Below are positions 35,722-43,672 of a stretch of DNA of 64,000 nucleotides, piece by piece. A model generated the notes under the pieces. That model searched no databases, was not told the DNA's origin, and was given only the letters and a program-made list of their open reading frames with translations. Position 1 is the stretch's first letter. Each line of letters starts with the position of its first letter. The translations under genes were made by a program, and so were the position numbers. This DNA is from Pseudoduganella plicata. GTDB taxonomy: Bacteria > Pseudomonadota > Gammaproteobacteria > Burkholderiales > Burkholderiaceae_D. The stretch is from contig NZ_CP038026.1 of assembly GCF_004421005.1 (NCBI RefSeq), positions 5,022,001-5,086,000 of the forward strand, in the 5' to 3' direction.

Positions 35722-36096
35722 TTAACGATCCTGTTGATCCATGGCTTTCCACTCTTCGGAAAAGTCGCGTCGCGCTTCGTCATCCGCGCTCGAATTGGGC
35801 GCGCCGCCATCGCTCAGTTCCGCCTTCGCGCCCTGCAGCGCCGCCTTGTCGTCAGCCGACATTGCCGACTGCTTCTGCACGCCGGTCGCGGCTTTCCAGT
35901 CCACAGGTTTCGCGGCGAGACGCTGTTCGCGCGTCATCGTCAATGGACCTGCGATGCCGCGTGCCATATTGGTTTCGGCCTTGACCGCGACAGTTTTATC
36001 CGTCGTGGTTTTCGTTTGGGCAATGGCCACCGTGCTCATTTGCACCAGTGCGACACCAGCTGCCATCAAAACGGTTTTCCTCAACATATCCGACAT
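35722..36096 (-). CDS. Exported protein of unknown function in protease operon (124 aa)
   Basis: The start at 36096 (MSDMLRKTVLM) has a strong GGGAGG just upstream, which decides it over a longer frame reaching 36216. A signal peptide (ending TVAIAQ) is followed by a hydrophilic, Lys/Ala/Asp-rich mature part with PLTMTREQRLAAKPVDWKAA and an acidic C-terminus (SEEWKAMDQQDR). No family is recognised. Being exported and encoded 25 bp before the protease, it could be a chaperone, inhibitor or substrate-targeting partner; this is inference only. Confidence 0.6.
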   Translation of the reverse strand: MSDMLRKTVLMAAGVALVQMSTVAIAQTKTTTDKTVAVKAETNMARGIAGPLTMTREQRLAAKPVDWKAATGVQKQSAMSADDKAALQGAKAELSDGGAPNSSADDEARRDFSEEWKAMDQQDR

Positions 36097-36712
36097 ATTT
36101 CCTCCCTGATTAATGATGCCGTCACGCTTGATCGTGTTGGCTCGAAAAGATTCCCCGTGCAAGCATTTTTTGGAACGAAAGATCTTCGTCTCTCGTTCAT
36201 CGCTTACCGGTTTCAATCGTAGGAGTATCCGGCGGCCAGTTCATCCGCTTTTCGTCATCGATTGGGTAGGATTTGTCGCGATTATGTAGGGCTTCCGGCT
36301 TTACCGCTGCTCATCTATAAGCTGCGGCTGCCTCCCGCGTGGTCATCAGCAGAATTTAGGAATCTGATAAGAATCAGTGACTTATGCGTGGCCTCTGACC
36401 AGGATTAAGCTTGTTCAAGCCAGAATACGGCGCGGCGAAAAATGTAACTCTTCCATGCGCGGCGCTCGGCGAACAGGCCGCGAGGAATGGCGCAAAAAAG
36501 AACCCGGTAAGAGAAATACCGTTGAGTGAAGGTGTTGAAATTGTGGTGGCGGTTGAGAAGGGCCGGGGTCAGACCCGCCGGGTCCGACCCCGGATCTCAT
36601 CAGCCGCCGACAGCGCCCTTTCGAAAACAGGATAATTCAACGGCATTAACCCCAATATGAGGCCCTTCCGCCAGCTGGCCGGACAATGCAGCGGGTGCAT
36701 TGCCGGCGTTCC
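36097..36712. other. Intergenic stretch with GGGGTCAGACCC-type hairpin
   Basis: No supportable gene. At 36563-36593 an imperfect palindrome (CCGGGGTCAGACCCG / CCGGGTCCGACCCCGG) resembles the GGGGTCAG core of the dispersed repeats. Frames across the stretch are short and lack ribosome-binding sites. Confidence 0.5.
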
Positions 36713-37095
36713 TCAGCAATCGATCGTCGTGCACAGCGGTACGATATTGGTGTCGTTAAGGCGCGGCCCGTTGAATGTCTGGCCGACAGTGCCGGTGCAG
36801 GCGGCGCCGGACCATCCACTGACCACCGGGTTGACGTAATTACCGCGACGGTATTGCCAGATTCATGGCCCGCCGCGGGCGCCATAGGTCATATTGCATC
36901 CCATATTCAGCGTATTCGGTTCGCCGCACGTCGAACCGAAACTCTCGGCCGTGGTTGGCATAACGGCGTGTCCGGTACACGTGTGGGCGATCGACAGCGC
37001 TGCCGTGCGTGGCGATCGGTAGTGCTGCCGCAAGGCCAATGCTCCCAGGCGACCAACATAGTTGTATATATGCCCAAACATAGGGTGTGCTATTG
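36713..37095 (-). pseudogene. Decayed second copy of the trypsin-like peptidase
   Basis: The minus strand reads AESFGSTCGEPNTLNMGCNM, TYGARGGP, an in-frame TGA, then IWQYRRGNYVNPVVSGW and TGTVGQTFNGPRLNDTNIVP to a stop at 36713. It parallels the intact protease nearly residue for residue. The catalytic Ser (GSSGG) has become Arg (GARGG) and a stop follows two codons later. Upstream, only scraps such as PYVWAYIQ remain recognisable and the His and Asp regions are gone. It is a dead paralogue, not a sequencing artefact. Confidence 0.85.
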
Positions 37096-37705
37096 AGACG
37101 GTCGCAACGCCGTGCTAGGATCGTTAACAACCGTTGAGTTCGGGAACTGTCGCCCGGGCCCTGCCAGGTCCGCATGTCCACCATCTCGACTGGAAGACCG
37201 CTATCGATGTCAGGCCTGTTAGTGAAATTACATAAAAGCCCGGTATCCTCGTGGCTGGCAACGGCGGTCGGCTTGCCGTGCGAGCTGGCGCGCCGGCACC
37301 TTCGCTGCGGCAGGGCTGGCAGCCGCGCGACGTGGCCGGGCTGGTAGCCTTTGCGTTGGCATTACCGGCAACACGATCCGCGTATGCGGCCAGGGGCTGA
37401 CCGGCGCCCGAGCCGCAATGCAGTACCGATAACGATGGCGCGGCAATGACCGCCCACGTGACGGTCCGCGCCAGCGGGCCAGTCGTCAGAGCAGTATCGA
37501 CCCGCGTCGATTACAACGGAGACAAGCATGCGCAGTAAGATGCCACCCCTCGCCGGCGCCACCGGCGCCCGCCTGGCTGCCCCCGATGGCGCAATCCCTA
37601 TTCACGGCCCCGGCCGTACCAGAGCATCAGCCTAGCCTGACCGCCGGCCGCGCGAGCGGCCGCAACGATTTCACCTGCACTCATATAAAACGACGGAGGA
37701 GACTC
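37096..37705. other. Intergenic stretch before the porin gene
   Basis: About 600 bp with no convincing long gene. It contains a possible 35-codon frame (37528-37635) and must hold the porin promoter. GC-rich short repeats (GCCGGCGCCACCGGCGCCC near 37550-37568) are present. Nothing else was recognised. Confidence 0.45.
37528..37635 (+). CDS. Possible 35-aa leader peptide upstream of porin
   Basis: The ATG at 37528 has GGAGA at a normal distance and opens 36 codons ending TAG at 37635. The peptide is Pro/Ala/Arg-rich without hydrophobic segment (MRSKMPPLAGATGARLAAP). It may be translated, but composition alone does not make it convincing. Confidence 0.2.
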   Translation: MRSKMPPLAGATGARLAAPDGAIPIHGPGRTRASA

Positions 37706-39106
37706 ATGAAGCAAGCAGTGGATCAAGCAGGAACACAAGCAGAAACACAAGCAGTGAAACGCGCAGCGGCAACGATGCCGATGGTGCCGATGGCACGGCG
37801 GGCCCTGGCCTTGTCGGCCTTGTCACTGGCCTGCGGCGCGGCCTGGGCGCAGTCCTCGGTCACCGTCTACGGCCTGCTGGACGTGGGTGTCGACCAGGTC
37901 CGCAAGGGGGAGGGCAATGTGCAGGGCACGCTGTTCGGCATGTCCGGCACGACGCCCGTGCCGAACGCAATGGCGTCGCCGGAGACCCGCACCAACCGGA
38001 TGGCGCCGTCACTTTCCGCGCAGAGCCACTTCGGCTTCAAGGGCACGGAAGACCTGGGGGGCGGCTGGAAAGGCGGCTTTACGCTGGAAGGCGGGATCCA
38101 GGCCGACGGCGGCGTGCTGTCCAACGACGGCCGTCTGTTCGGCCGTCAGGCATTCGTCAGCCTGACCACGCCGGTAGGCGAAGTGCGGCTGGGCCGGCAG
38201 GCCTCGCCAATGCTGATCGGCTACTACCTCGCCACGACGGAGCGCCTGGGCGGCACCGACCTGATGGGGGCGGGCCTGGTCGTCAACACGCTGCAGACGT
38301 ACCAGGACAATATGGCATCGTTCCTCGTGCGCAAGGGGCCGTGGCTGGGCGTGCTGTCGTATTCCACCAACGCTGGCGTCTCCAACCGCATCAGTGCGGC
38401 CCGTGCCAGCGCCACCAGCGCCACGCCGGCGGCCAATGCGGCGACGGGCCAGATCATCGGCGGCCTGACGGCAGGCGCCGAGTCGCCGGACGACCGGGGC
38501 AGGGCGCAGGGCGCGCTGCTGGCCTACAACGGTACGCCGTTCTCCGTGATTGCCACCTACCACCGCAACGACTTCCGCGGGGCGCAAGTCGGCGTGGCGT
38601 CCGCCGCCAACGGCGGCACGTTCGTTCCGCTGTATGCGCTCGACACCTACACCGGCGCCATGATCGGTGCGAAATACAAGGCGCCGACGGACACGATGAT
38701 CGTCGCCAACTTCCACGTCGGCAAATACGACAACGTGGGGCCGCTGGACCCGAAAGTGCAGACGGCCTCGGTCGGTGTCAAGCAGGCATTTGGCGCGTTC
38801 GAGCTGGGGGTGCAATACATGCAGAGCCGGTTCAAGAACTTCACGCGTGGCAAGGACTCGGGTGTCATGTTGGGGGCCGACTACAACTTCTCGAAGCGCA
38901 CGGCTGTCTACAGCCGTATCGGCTTTGTCGACGACGACCGCGGCAACATCGTGCGCGGCACCGTCACGCCGCTGCCGATCGCGGGCGGTCCCGGCGCGCT
39001 GCTGGTGCCGCTGGGCGCGCAGGAAGTGCCGCTGTTCTCGGGCGCTGGCCAGAACACCGACGCGCGCACGAGCATCGTCAGCGTCGGCATCCGGCACCTG
39101 TTCTAA
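37706..39106 (+). CDS. Gram-negative porin (Burkholderiales type)
   Basis: The ATG at 37706 follows GGAGGAGAC and gives 466 residues. An unusually long N-region precedes the signal peptide core (ARRALALSALSLACGAAWAQ). The mature protein starts SSVTVYGLLDVGVDQV, the standard start of Burkholderiales 16-stranded porins. It continues with SHFGFKGTEDLGGGWKGGFTLE and RQAFVSLTTPVGEVRLGRQ, has a long loop with the constriction region, and ends with a C-terminal aromatic (IRHLF) needed for Bam-dependent assembly. It allows diffusion of small solutes across the outer membrane. Confidence 0.9.
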   Translation: MKQAVDQAGTQAETQAVKRAAATMPMVPMARRALALSALSLACGAAWAQSSVTVYGLLDVGVDQVRKGEGNVQGTLFGMSGTTPVPNAMASPETRTNRMAPSLSAQSHFGFKGTEDLGGGWKGGFTLEGGIQADGGVLSNDGRLFGRQAFVSLTTPVGEVRLGRQASPMLIGYYLATTERLGGTDLMGAGLVVNTLQTYQDNMASFLVRKGPWLGVLSYSTNAGVSNRISAARASATSATPAANAATGQIIGGLTAGAESPDDRGRAQGALLAYNGTPFSVIATYHRNDFRGAQVGVASAANGGTFVPLYALDTYTGAMIGAKYKAPTDTMIVANFHVGKYDNVGPLDPKVQTASVGVKQAFGAFELGVQYMQSRFKNFTRGKDSGVMLGADYNFSKRTAVYSRIGFVDDDRGNIVRGTVTPLPIAGGPGALLVPLGAQEVPLFSGAGQNTDARTSIVSVGIRHLF

Positions 39107-39139
39107 ACGGGGAGGCGGGCTCGCCCGCCTTTACGCGCC

Positions 39140-39781
39140 TTACGTTGCTGGCCTGGCGCTGCCGTCGAGCGGCTGCAGGAACAACTTGCGGGCGAAATTG
39201 AGCTGCCGCTTGCGGGCCTTTTCGTCATTCACGTCCCACAGCAGCGCTTGCGACATCTGGAAGCTGTAGATCAGGAACGCCCGGTTCTCCGCTTCCGTTT
39301 TCGAAAAGCCGCTGTTGCGCAGCGCGTCCGTGTACAGGCCGAGCCGTTGCTGATCCACTTCCAGCACGGCCTGGCGTGCCATATCGTCGCGCCGGGCCCA
39401 TCCACGGATGGCGAATTCCACCATGGCCGCGTGGCGGGCAGTCAGGCCGTGCAATGGCAGCGCCATGAGCTCATACGCCAGTTCGTCAATGGGCATGCCC
39501 GCGTATTCATGCATCACCTGGGCCGTCGTGCGCTCGTGCCACTGGCGCAGCACGCTGGCCAGCAGGTCGTTGCGGTCCTTGAAGTGGTAATAAAAGCTGC
39601 CGATCGTGATGCCCAGATCGCGCGCCAGCGTGGCGGGATGGATCGCATCGACGCTTTTGCTGACAAGGATTTCCGTCGCCGCGTCGATCCAGTCCAGGCG
39701 CGTCAGGGTGCGGCGCCCCCCTTTCTTGCCCGGCTGTTCTTGCTGTGCCGTTGTTTCGTCGTTGTCGTTATGTTTTCTCAC
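39140..39781 (-). CDS. TetR-family transcriptional regulator
   Basis: A GTG at 39781 (RKHNDNDETT) is used as start; a longer frame reaches 39865 but contains a TATAAT-like box at 39839-39844 that may be the promoter. The protein has an N-terminal helix-turn-helix (LDWIDAATEILVSKSVDAIH, LARDLGITIGSFYYHFKDRNDLL) and a helical ligand-binding C-terminal domain. The effector and targets are unknown. It lies convergent to the porin and just after the CAP-domain gene. Confidence 0.8.
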   Translation of the reverse strand: MRKHNDNDETTAQQEQPGKKGGRRTLTRLDWIDAATEILVSKSVDAIHPATLARDLGITIGSFYYHFKDRNDLLASVLRQWHERTTAQVMHEYAGMPIDELAYELMALPLHGLTARHAAMVEFAIRGWARRDDMARQAVLEVDQQRLGLYTDALRNSGFSKTEAENRAFLIYSFQMSQALLWDVNDEKARKRQLNFARKLFLQPLDGSARPAT

Positions 39782-39874
39782 ACCCGCACCTTCCGCTGTC
39801 CCCACGAATGGGCGCCGTCGCGCCGAACCCCCAACCGGATTATAAGGCTGCGGCGGCAGGCGCACCCGGTCGTG

Positions 39875-40756
39875 TCAGCGGCCGCGCCCCAGCACCTGGG
39901 TCCAGTAGACACGGCCCCGTAGCGGATTGACGGCGTACGCCAGTCCCATCTCCTCGAAGCCGGGATTCATGATGTTGGCGCAGTGGCCGGGGCTGTCGAG
40001 CCAGCTGGCCACGGCTTCGGCCACGGACTTCTGCCCGGCGGCGATGTTCTCGCCGATCCGCTGCCATGCATACCCGGCCCGCGTGGCGCGGTCGTCCACC
40101 ACGCTGCCGTTCCTTTCCGTATGGCTGAAATAGCGGTGCGTGGCCATGTCGCTGCTGTGCGCCAGCGCCGCTTTGGTCAGCGCGTCGTTCCAGCGCAGCG
40201 GCGGGGCGGCGTCGAAATGCTGCTCGCCACAGTTGCGGGGCGCCGCCCGCGCCGCGTTGACGGCCGCCAGCACTTCCGCGTCCAGCACGGTCGGGTCCGG
40301 CAGGGGCACCTCGTGCAGCGGGCGGGCAAACAGGACGATCCAGTCGTCGCCCGTACGCACGGCGCCGGCCGCCGCGAAATCGGTGCTCAGCAGTTTCTCG
40401 CAGAAGTTCAGCCGCAGCAGTGCCATCGCGGCCGGGGCATCCGACACGTTGGACAGGTACACGGCCTCCGCGTGCTCGACCGGATAGCCGGCCTGCTCCA
40501 GCGCCAGCTCCAGGAAGGTGCCCGCGCCAATACGCACGCGCGCCATCGCCGGCGGGGCGTCGAGTGCCGGCAGCGGCGCGGCGCGTTCACCGTCGCACGG
40601 TGGCGGCGCGGCGCGATAAGCGTTGATCAGGCCGACGAGATCCTGGCCCCGCGCCTGCAGAGGCAGCGCTGTCAGCAGCGTCATGACGGCGCAGGCGGCG
40701 ATGAAGCGGCAATGTCTGAATGAGCGAAACAGGCGTATCGGGAACATCGGGAGCAT
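39875..40756 (-). CDS. CAP (SCP/PR1)-domain protein, secreted
   Basis: The start is placed at 40756 (MLPMFPIRLFRS), close to the signal peptide (FRHCRFIAACAVMTLLTALP); the exact start is uncertain, as no Shine-Dalgarno is visible. An N-terminal region of about 150 residues without recognised family precedes a C-terminal CAP domain: LAHSSDMATHRYFSHTERNG, RIGENIAAGQKSVAEAV, WLDSPGHCANIMNPGFEEMG. The two His and a Glu that form the CAP cavity are present. Bacterial CAP proteins (YkwD-like) are secreted; the role here is unknown. Confidence 0.8.
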   Translation of the reverse strand: MLPMFPIRLFRSFRHCRFIAACAVMTLLTALPLQARGQDLVGLINAYRAAPPPCDGERAAPLPALDAPPAMARVRIGAGTFLELALEQAGYPVEHAEAVYLSNVSDAPAAMALLRLNFCEKLLSTDFAAAGAVRTGDDWIVLFARPLHEVPLPDPTVLDAEVLAAVNAARAAPRNCGEQHFDAAPPLRWNDALTKAALAHSSDMATHRYFSHTERNGSVVDDRATRAGYAWQRIGENIAAGQKSVAEAVASWLDSPGHCANIMNPGFEEMGLAYAVNPLRGRVYWTQVLGRGR

Positions 40757-40949
40757 CTGCAGCGGCAGCACGCTGTTGGAGCAGGCGATTGTGACGTGAT
40801 GAGCACCCAGTCTGTCACAAAACCCCTGGCAAGGCAAACGCCTTCGCGCCTGCGCGCCGCTTACCGCCATCGCTTACCTGGCGCGTAATTGGCGCAGGCG
40901 AGGCGGTGTCGGACACTGGCACCACCCAAGCCGCCAAAAGGAGAACGCC

Positions 40950-41387
40950 ATGCACACCGTTGCCCCATCCAGCCTGCTGAAACGGGCACTGCTGCTCGAC
41001 GCCGCCGGCAGCGGCGCTATCGCCGTGCTGCAACTTATGCTACCCGGCCCGCTGCACGCAGCGCTGGGCCTGCCGCCAGCGCTGCTCACCGGCACCGGGC
41101 TGTTCCTGCTCGTCTATGCGCTGGCGCTGGCGGTACTGGCACGCTCTGGCGCGCTATGGCCGGCGCTGGTGCGATTTGTGATTGCCGGTAATCTCGGCTG
41201 GGTCGCGCTCAGCCTGCTGTTGCCGCTGACCGGGGCTGTGACCGTCACGCTGCCGGGAGCGCTGTATATTGCTGCGCAGGCCGCAGCCGTGCTACTGTTT
41301 GCCGGGCTCGAGTGGCGCGGACTGACGCGGTCGCTGCCGGACCGCGTAACGCGGCGAGGGGCGATGCCGGCCGGACGTGTGCTGTAG
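40950..41387 (+). CDS. Hypothetical four-helix inner-membrane protein
   Basis: The ATG at 40950 follows AGGAGAACGCC. The 145-residue protein has four hydrophobic helices (LLLDAAGSGAIAVLQLML, TGLFLLVYALALAVL, FVIAGNLGWVALSLLLPL, ALYIAAQAAAVLLFAGL) and a basic C-terminus. No catalytic motif is visible. Similar small, Leu/Ala-rich integral membrane proteins are common and uncharacterised in Oxalobacteraceae. Confidence 0.65.
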   Translation: MHTVAPSSLLKRALLLDAAGSGAIAVLQLMLPGPLHAALGLPPALLTGTGLFLLVYALALAVLARSGALWPALVRFVIAGNLGWVALSLLLPLTGAVTVTLPGALYIAAQAAAVLLFAGLEWRGLTRSLPDRVTRRGAMPAGRVL

Positions 41388-41395
41388 TTCAGATC

Positions 41396-41439
41396 GAAAA
41401 AACGCCGGCGGCTGCTTGCTTGCGCGAACAGCCGCCGGC
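41396..41439 (-). terminator. Minus-strand terminator
   Basis: GCCGGCGGCTG (41404-41414) and CAGCCGCCGGC (41429-41439) form an 11-bp stem. On the minus strand it is followed by TTTTTT. It implies a minus-strand transcript ending here, although no certain minus-strand gene lies just upstream of it. Confidence 0.65.
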
Positions 41440-41518
41440 CATAAGGCGGGAAAGGCAGTCTGCAAAAACCGCCTTCCCGCCGGGCTGTCTTACGGCCCGA
41501 CCATCACTTGAAACGGTA

Positions 41519-41701
41519 CTACGGGCTAACGCGGATCGAGCGGCCCTGGACGTCCTCGATGTCCTGCGGGATGACGCCGCCCGTCCCACCCAACTCATTG
41601 CTCGATATTGTCCCGATATGCCAGTGCCGCCATCTGTCGCACAGCCGCTGCGGGCAGTGCTCGGAGCAGGATGCCGGCCGCTGCGACAGGCGCGTTGCCA
41701 C
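41519..41701 (-). CDS. Possible small protein (60 aa)
   Basis: A GTG at 41701 with GGAGG very close upstream opens 60 codons to a TAG at 41519. A weak promoter-like pair TTGACC (41743-41738) and TACCTT (41719-41714), 18 bp apart, lies upstream and a strong minus-strand terminator lies 80 bp downstream. The product has a Cys/His/Trp-rich first half (CSEHCPQRLCDRWRHWHIG) and ends DVQGRSIRVSP. The family was not recognised. The transcription signals are better than the coding evidence. Confidence 0.25.
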   Translation of the reverse strand: MATRLSQRPASCSEHCPQRLCDRWRHWHIGTISSNELGGTGGVIPQDIEDVQGRSIRVSP

Positions 41702-41915
41702 ACGCCTCCATAGAAGGTAGCGGTTTGCAAGTTACCTGGTCAATTGAACATTGATGAACAACCTATAAGTGACGCGTGCGCGCAACAAATGCGGGCTTGG
41801 TGAGGGCAGGGCGCGCGCCGCAGCCACGGCCGGTAGATAGGCCTTTTGCCAAGCCTGTGCCCCCGGGCGGACAAGCCACGACACGCGTGCCGCCACCCGC
41901 GCCGGGCGGCGGGTG

Positions 41916-41983
41916 GTTGAAAGCGGTGACGCCATAGGTAGCTCGTGTTGTGGTGTAATGGCGGCGCTTGCCGCCATTACACC
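41916..41983. repeat. Duplicated transposase fragment and 14-bp inverted repeat
   Basis: 41916-41956 repeats, with changes, the end of the IS1595-like coding segment at 42017-42056 (on the minus strand both read NTSxxWRHRFQ). It runs into GGTGTAATGGCGGC-GCTT-GCCGCCATTACACC (41952-41983), a perfect inverted repeat with 14-bp arms. This is debris of a mobile element. Confidence 0.55.
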
Positions 41984-42423
41984 TGGCCGACGCCTGTGTC
42001 CGGCGGCTGCTGCGCCTGGAAGCGGTGCCGCCAGCGAAAGCTCGTGTTGCGATGGATGCCGACGGTGGCAGCGGAACCGCGCACCGTCATCGATCGCAAG
42101 GCGCACTCGAGGAACGGCAGCCATTTGCCGCGCAGCCGCAGGTGGGCCAGCGGCGTGTTCGTCAGCGCGTTGCAGGTACGGCCGCAATGCCTGCAGCGGT
42201 AGCGCTGCAGGCCGCGCGTGACGCCGTGCCGGTACAGCCGGTCGCCATGGCAGTGGGGACAATGGGTCAGACGCTGGCCCCGCTCTTCCAGCGCGCGCAG
42301 GCATTGTGCCAGCTCGGTATCGCTGTCCAGCAGAGCGCGCAGCTGTTCGCTGTGCAGTCCCGAAAAATCCAGCAGAGTTCGTCCTGCCGTGTCACGTCGA
42401 TCGCCCGCATGTTCAGCTTTCAT
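41977..42423 (-). CDS. IS1595-type transposase N-terminal fragment
   Basis: The ATG at 42423 follows GGGAG. The 148-residue product has a zinc ribbon (Cys55, Cys58, Cys77, Cys80 in CPHCHGDRLY and YRCRHCGRT), NALTNTPLAHLR, and a helix-turn-helix-like ECALRSMTVRGSAATVGIH ending RNTSFRWRHRF. These are the first domains of IS1595-family transposases. The catalytic DDE domain that should follow is missing: the frame ends after 15 more residues. It is a truncated transposase or a domesticated DNA-binding protein. No terminal repeats were found around it. Confidence 0.65.
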   Translation of the reverse strand: MKAEHAGDRRDTAGRTLLDFSGLHSEQLRALLDSDTELAQCLRALEERGQRLTHCPHCHGDRLYRHGVTRGLQRYRCRHCGRTCNALTNTPLAHLRLRGKWLPFLECALRSMTVRGSAATVGIHRNTSFRWRHRFQAQQPPDTGVGQV

Positions 42424-42646
42424 GGCCCGCTCCCGAATTGTCGCGATAACGGGTAAGACAACGGTCCAGCAAAAAAGTTCGGAACGGGCGTCGAGCGCCA
42501 TTCGAGAAACGACCGGCCGGCACGCAACCACGGCCGGATCCAAGGTGGACGTTTACGCTGCGGTGGTTGCGGCGACGCTTCGCGAAGCTCGGTATGCACA
42601 CGCCGACGCGGTCCGGCTGTGAGGGAAGCCAGCCGCTATGGCAGGC

Positions 42647-42671
42647 AAAAAAATAGCCCGCCGAAGCGGGC
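42647..42671 (-). terminator. Terminator of the Ser/Gly-rich lipoprotein gene
   Basis: On the minus strand GCCCGC-TTCG-GCGGGC is followed by TATTTTTTT. It lies 23 bp past the lipoprotein stop. Confidence 0.85.
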
Positions 42672-42694
42672 CATCGTTCTGCGGCCAGAGCCGA

Positions 42695-42973
42695 TCAGCG
42701 CTTGACGGACGAGTCGTCCGCATTGCTTGGGTTCGATGGCGAATTGCCTGGCGTGCCGGTGGTGGACGAATTGGTGCCCGACTGGCCGGAAGCGGCGCCG
42801 GTGCTGCCCGTGGTGCCGGAGGCGCCTGCCGAGCCTGCCGACCCGGTGCTGCCGCTCGTTGCGCTGGAGCCCATCGAGGAGCTGTCGCTTGCGCCACTGG
42901 TCGAATCGGTGGTGCTGCAGGCGGCCAGTGCGACGCAGAATGCTGCTGCGAACATCGTCTTCATCATTGCCAT
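42695..42973 (-). CDS. Small Ser/Gly/Thr-rich lipoprotein
   Basis: The ATG at 42973 follows AAGGAAAAT. The 92-residue protein has a lipobox LAAC (Cys19) and a mature part made almost only of Ser, Gly, Thr, Ala, Asn and Asp (SSSMGSSATSGSTGSAGSAG in the middle), ending DDSSVKR. The chain is surely disordered. It probably sits on the outer membrane as a low-complexity surface tether; no function is known. Confidence 0.7.
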   Translation of the reverse strand: MAMMKTMFAAAFCVALAACSTTDSTSGASDSSSMGSSATSGSTGSAGSAGASGTTGSTGAASGQSGTNSSTTGTPGNSPSNPSNADDSSVKR

Positions 42974-43288
42974 GGTATTTTCCTTTTATAAGCGGGTTGA
43001 AACGATACGGCGTGAGCGTTGATCATATATAAAGCCCTCCTCGACGGGCGCGCGTTTGAATTTAGGCAACTTTTCTGGCGCAAAAACGCAACAGACCCAC
43101 GCCGGGTACAGCCCGTTCCCCGCCGCGCCAGGCAGTCGGGATAGCGACCGCAGTGGAGCGGGCGTCGGTCCGGCGCAGTCCCGTGTAAGATCGTCGCAGC
43201 GTTACCATCGTGTGCGCATTGACATGTGGGTTCCCTCATGTCAGCATTAGTTTCTTGACGACAATAGGCAGTCAACGTGGAGCGTTTC
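42974..43288. other. Upstream region of the PYP operon
   Basis: About 315 bp between the divergent Ser/Gly-rich lipoprotein gene and the PYP operon. It holds the dyad and TTGACA box near 43219-43243. No other gene or structured RNA was recognised. Confidence 0.5.
43219..43243 (+). promoter_or_regulatory. Dyad overlapping a TTGACA box upstream of the PYP operon
   Basis: TTGACA at 43219-43224 overlaps the dyad TGACATG-T-GGG-TT-CCC-T-CATGTCA (43220-43243), which is symmetric except for one T:T pair and the central TT. A TATAAT-like -10 is not clear (CAGCAT at 17-bp spacing). It ends 45 bp before the PYP start codon. It could be an operator or activator site; this is inferred from position. Confidence 0.4.
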
Positions 43289-43672
43289 ATGAGTGCACTT
43301 ACTTTTGACCAGCCCGACCTCGCTCGCGCCCTGGCAGCCGCCAGCGCGGACGAGCTCGACACGCTGGACTTTGGCATTATCGGCTTCGACGCCGATACCG
43401 TGGTGCGCCGCTACAACCGCTTCGAGTCGCAGGCTGCCGGCCTGTCGCCTGCCAGTGTCCTGGGGCTGCCGCTGTTTACCACGGTGGCGCCCTGCATGAA
43501 CAATTTTCTGGTGGCCCAGCGTTTCGAGGACGCGGCGGCGGACGGCACGGTGCTGGACGAGACGATCGGCTACGTCCTGACGCTGCGGATGAAGCCGGTC
43601 AAAGTACTGCTGCGCCTGCTGGCACTGCCCGGTGCGCCGTTGCGGTATGTCCTTGTGCAGCGGCGGCTGTGA
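43289..43672 (+). CDS. Photoactive yellow protein (PYP)-like PAS protein
   Basis: The ATG at 43289 (GGAG seven bases upstream) is chosen over a GTG at 43277. The 127-residue protein aligns without gaps over the first 86 residues to Halorhodospira halophila PYP: LDFGIIGFDAD for LAFGAIQLDGD, RRYNRFE for LQYNAAE, and TTVAPC for KDVAPC. Tyr42, Glu46 and Cys69, which bind the p-coumaroyl chromophore in PYP, occur at the same numbers, and Met100 is matched by Met101 (LRMKPVKV). Thr50 is Ala and Arg52 is Leu. The chromophore genes (Tyr ammonia-lyase, coumaroyl-CoA ligase) are not in the window, so light sensing is unproven. The stop overlaps the GTG of the next gene, a PAS/GGDEF protein. Confidence 0.82.
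   Translation: MSALTFDQPDLARALAAASADELDTLDFGIIGFDADTVVRRYNRFESQAAGLSPASVLGLPLFTTVAPCMNNFLVAQRFEDAAADGTVLDETIGYVLTLRMKPVKVLLRLLALPGAPLRYVLVQRRL

Noticed and set aside
36411-36635. 74-codon plus-strand frame
   Set aside because: It runs through the GGGGTCAGACCC hairpin, lacks a ribosome-binding site and gives no domain-like sequence.
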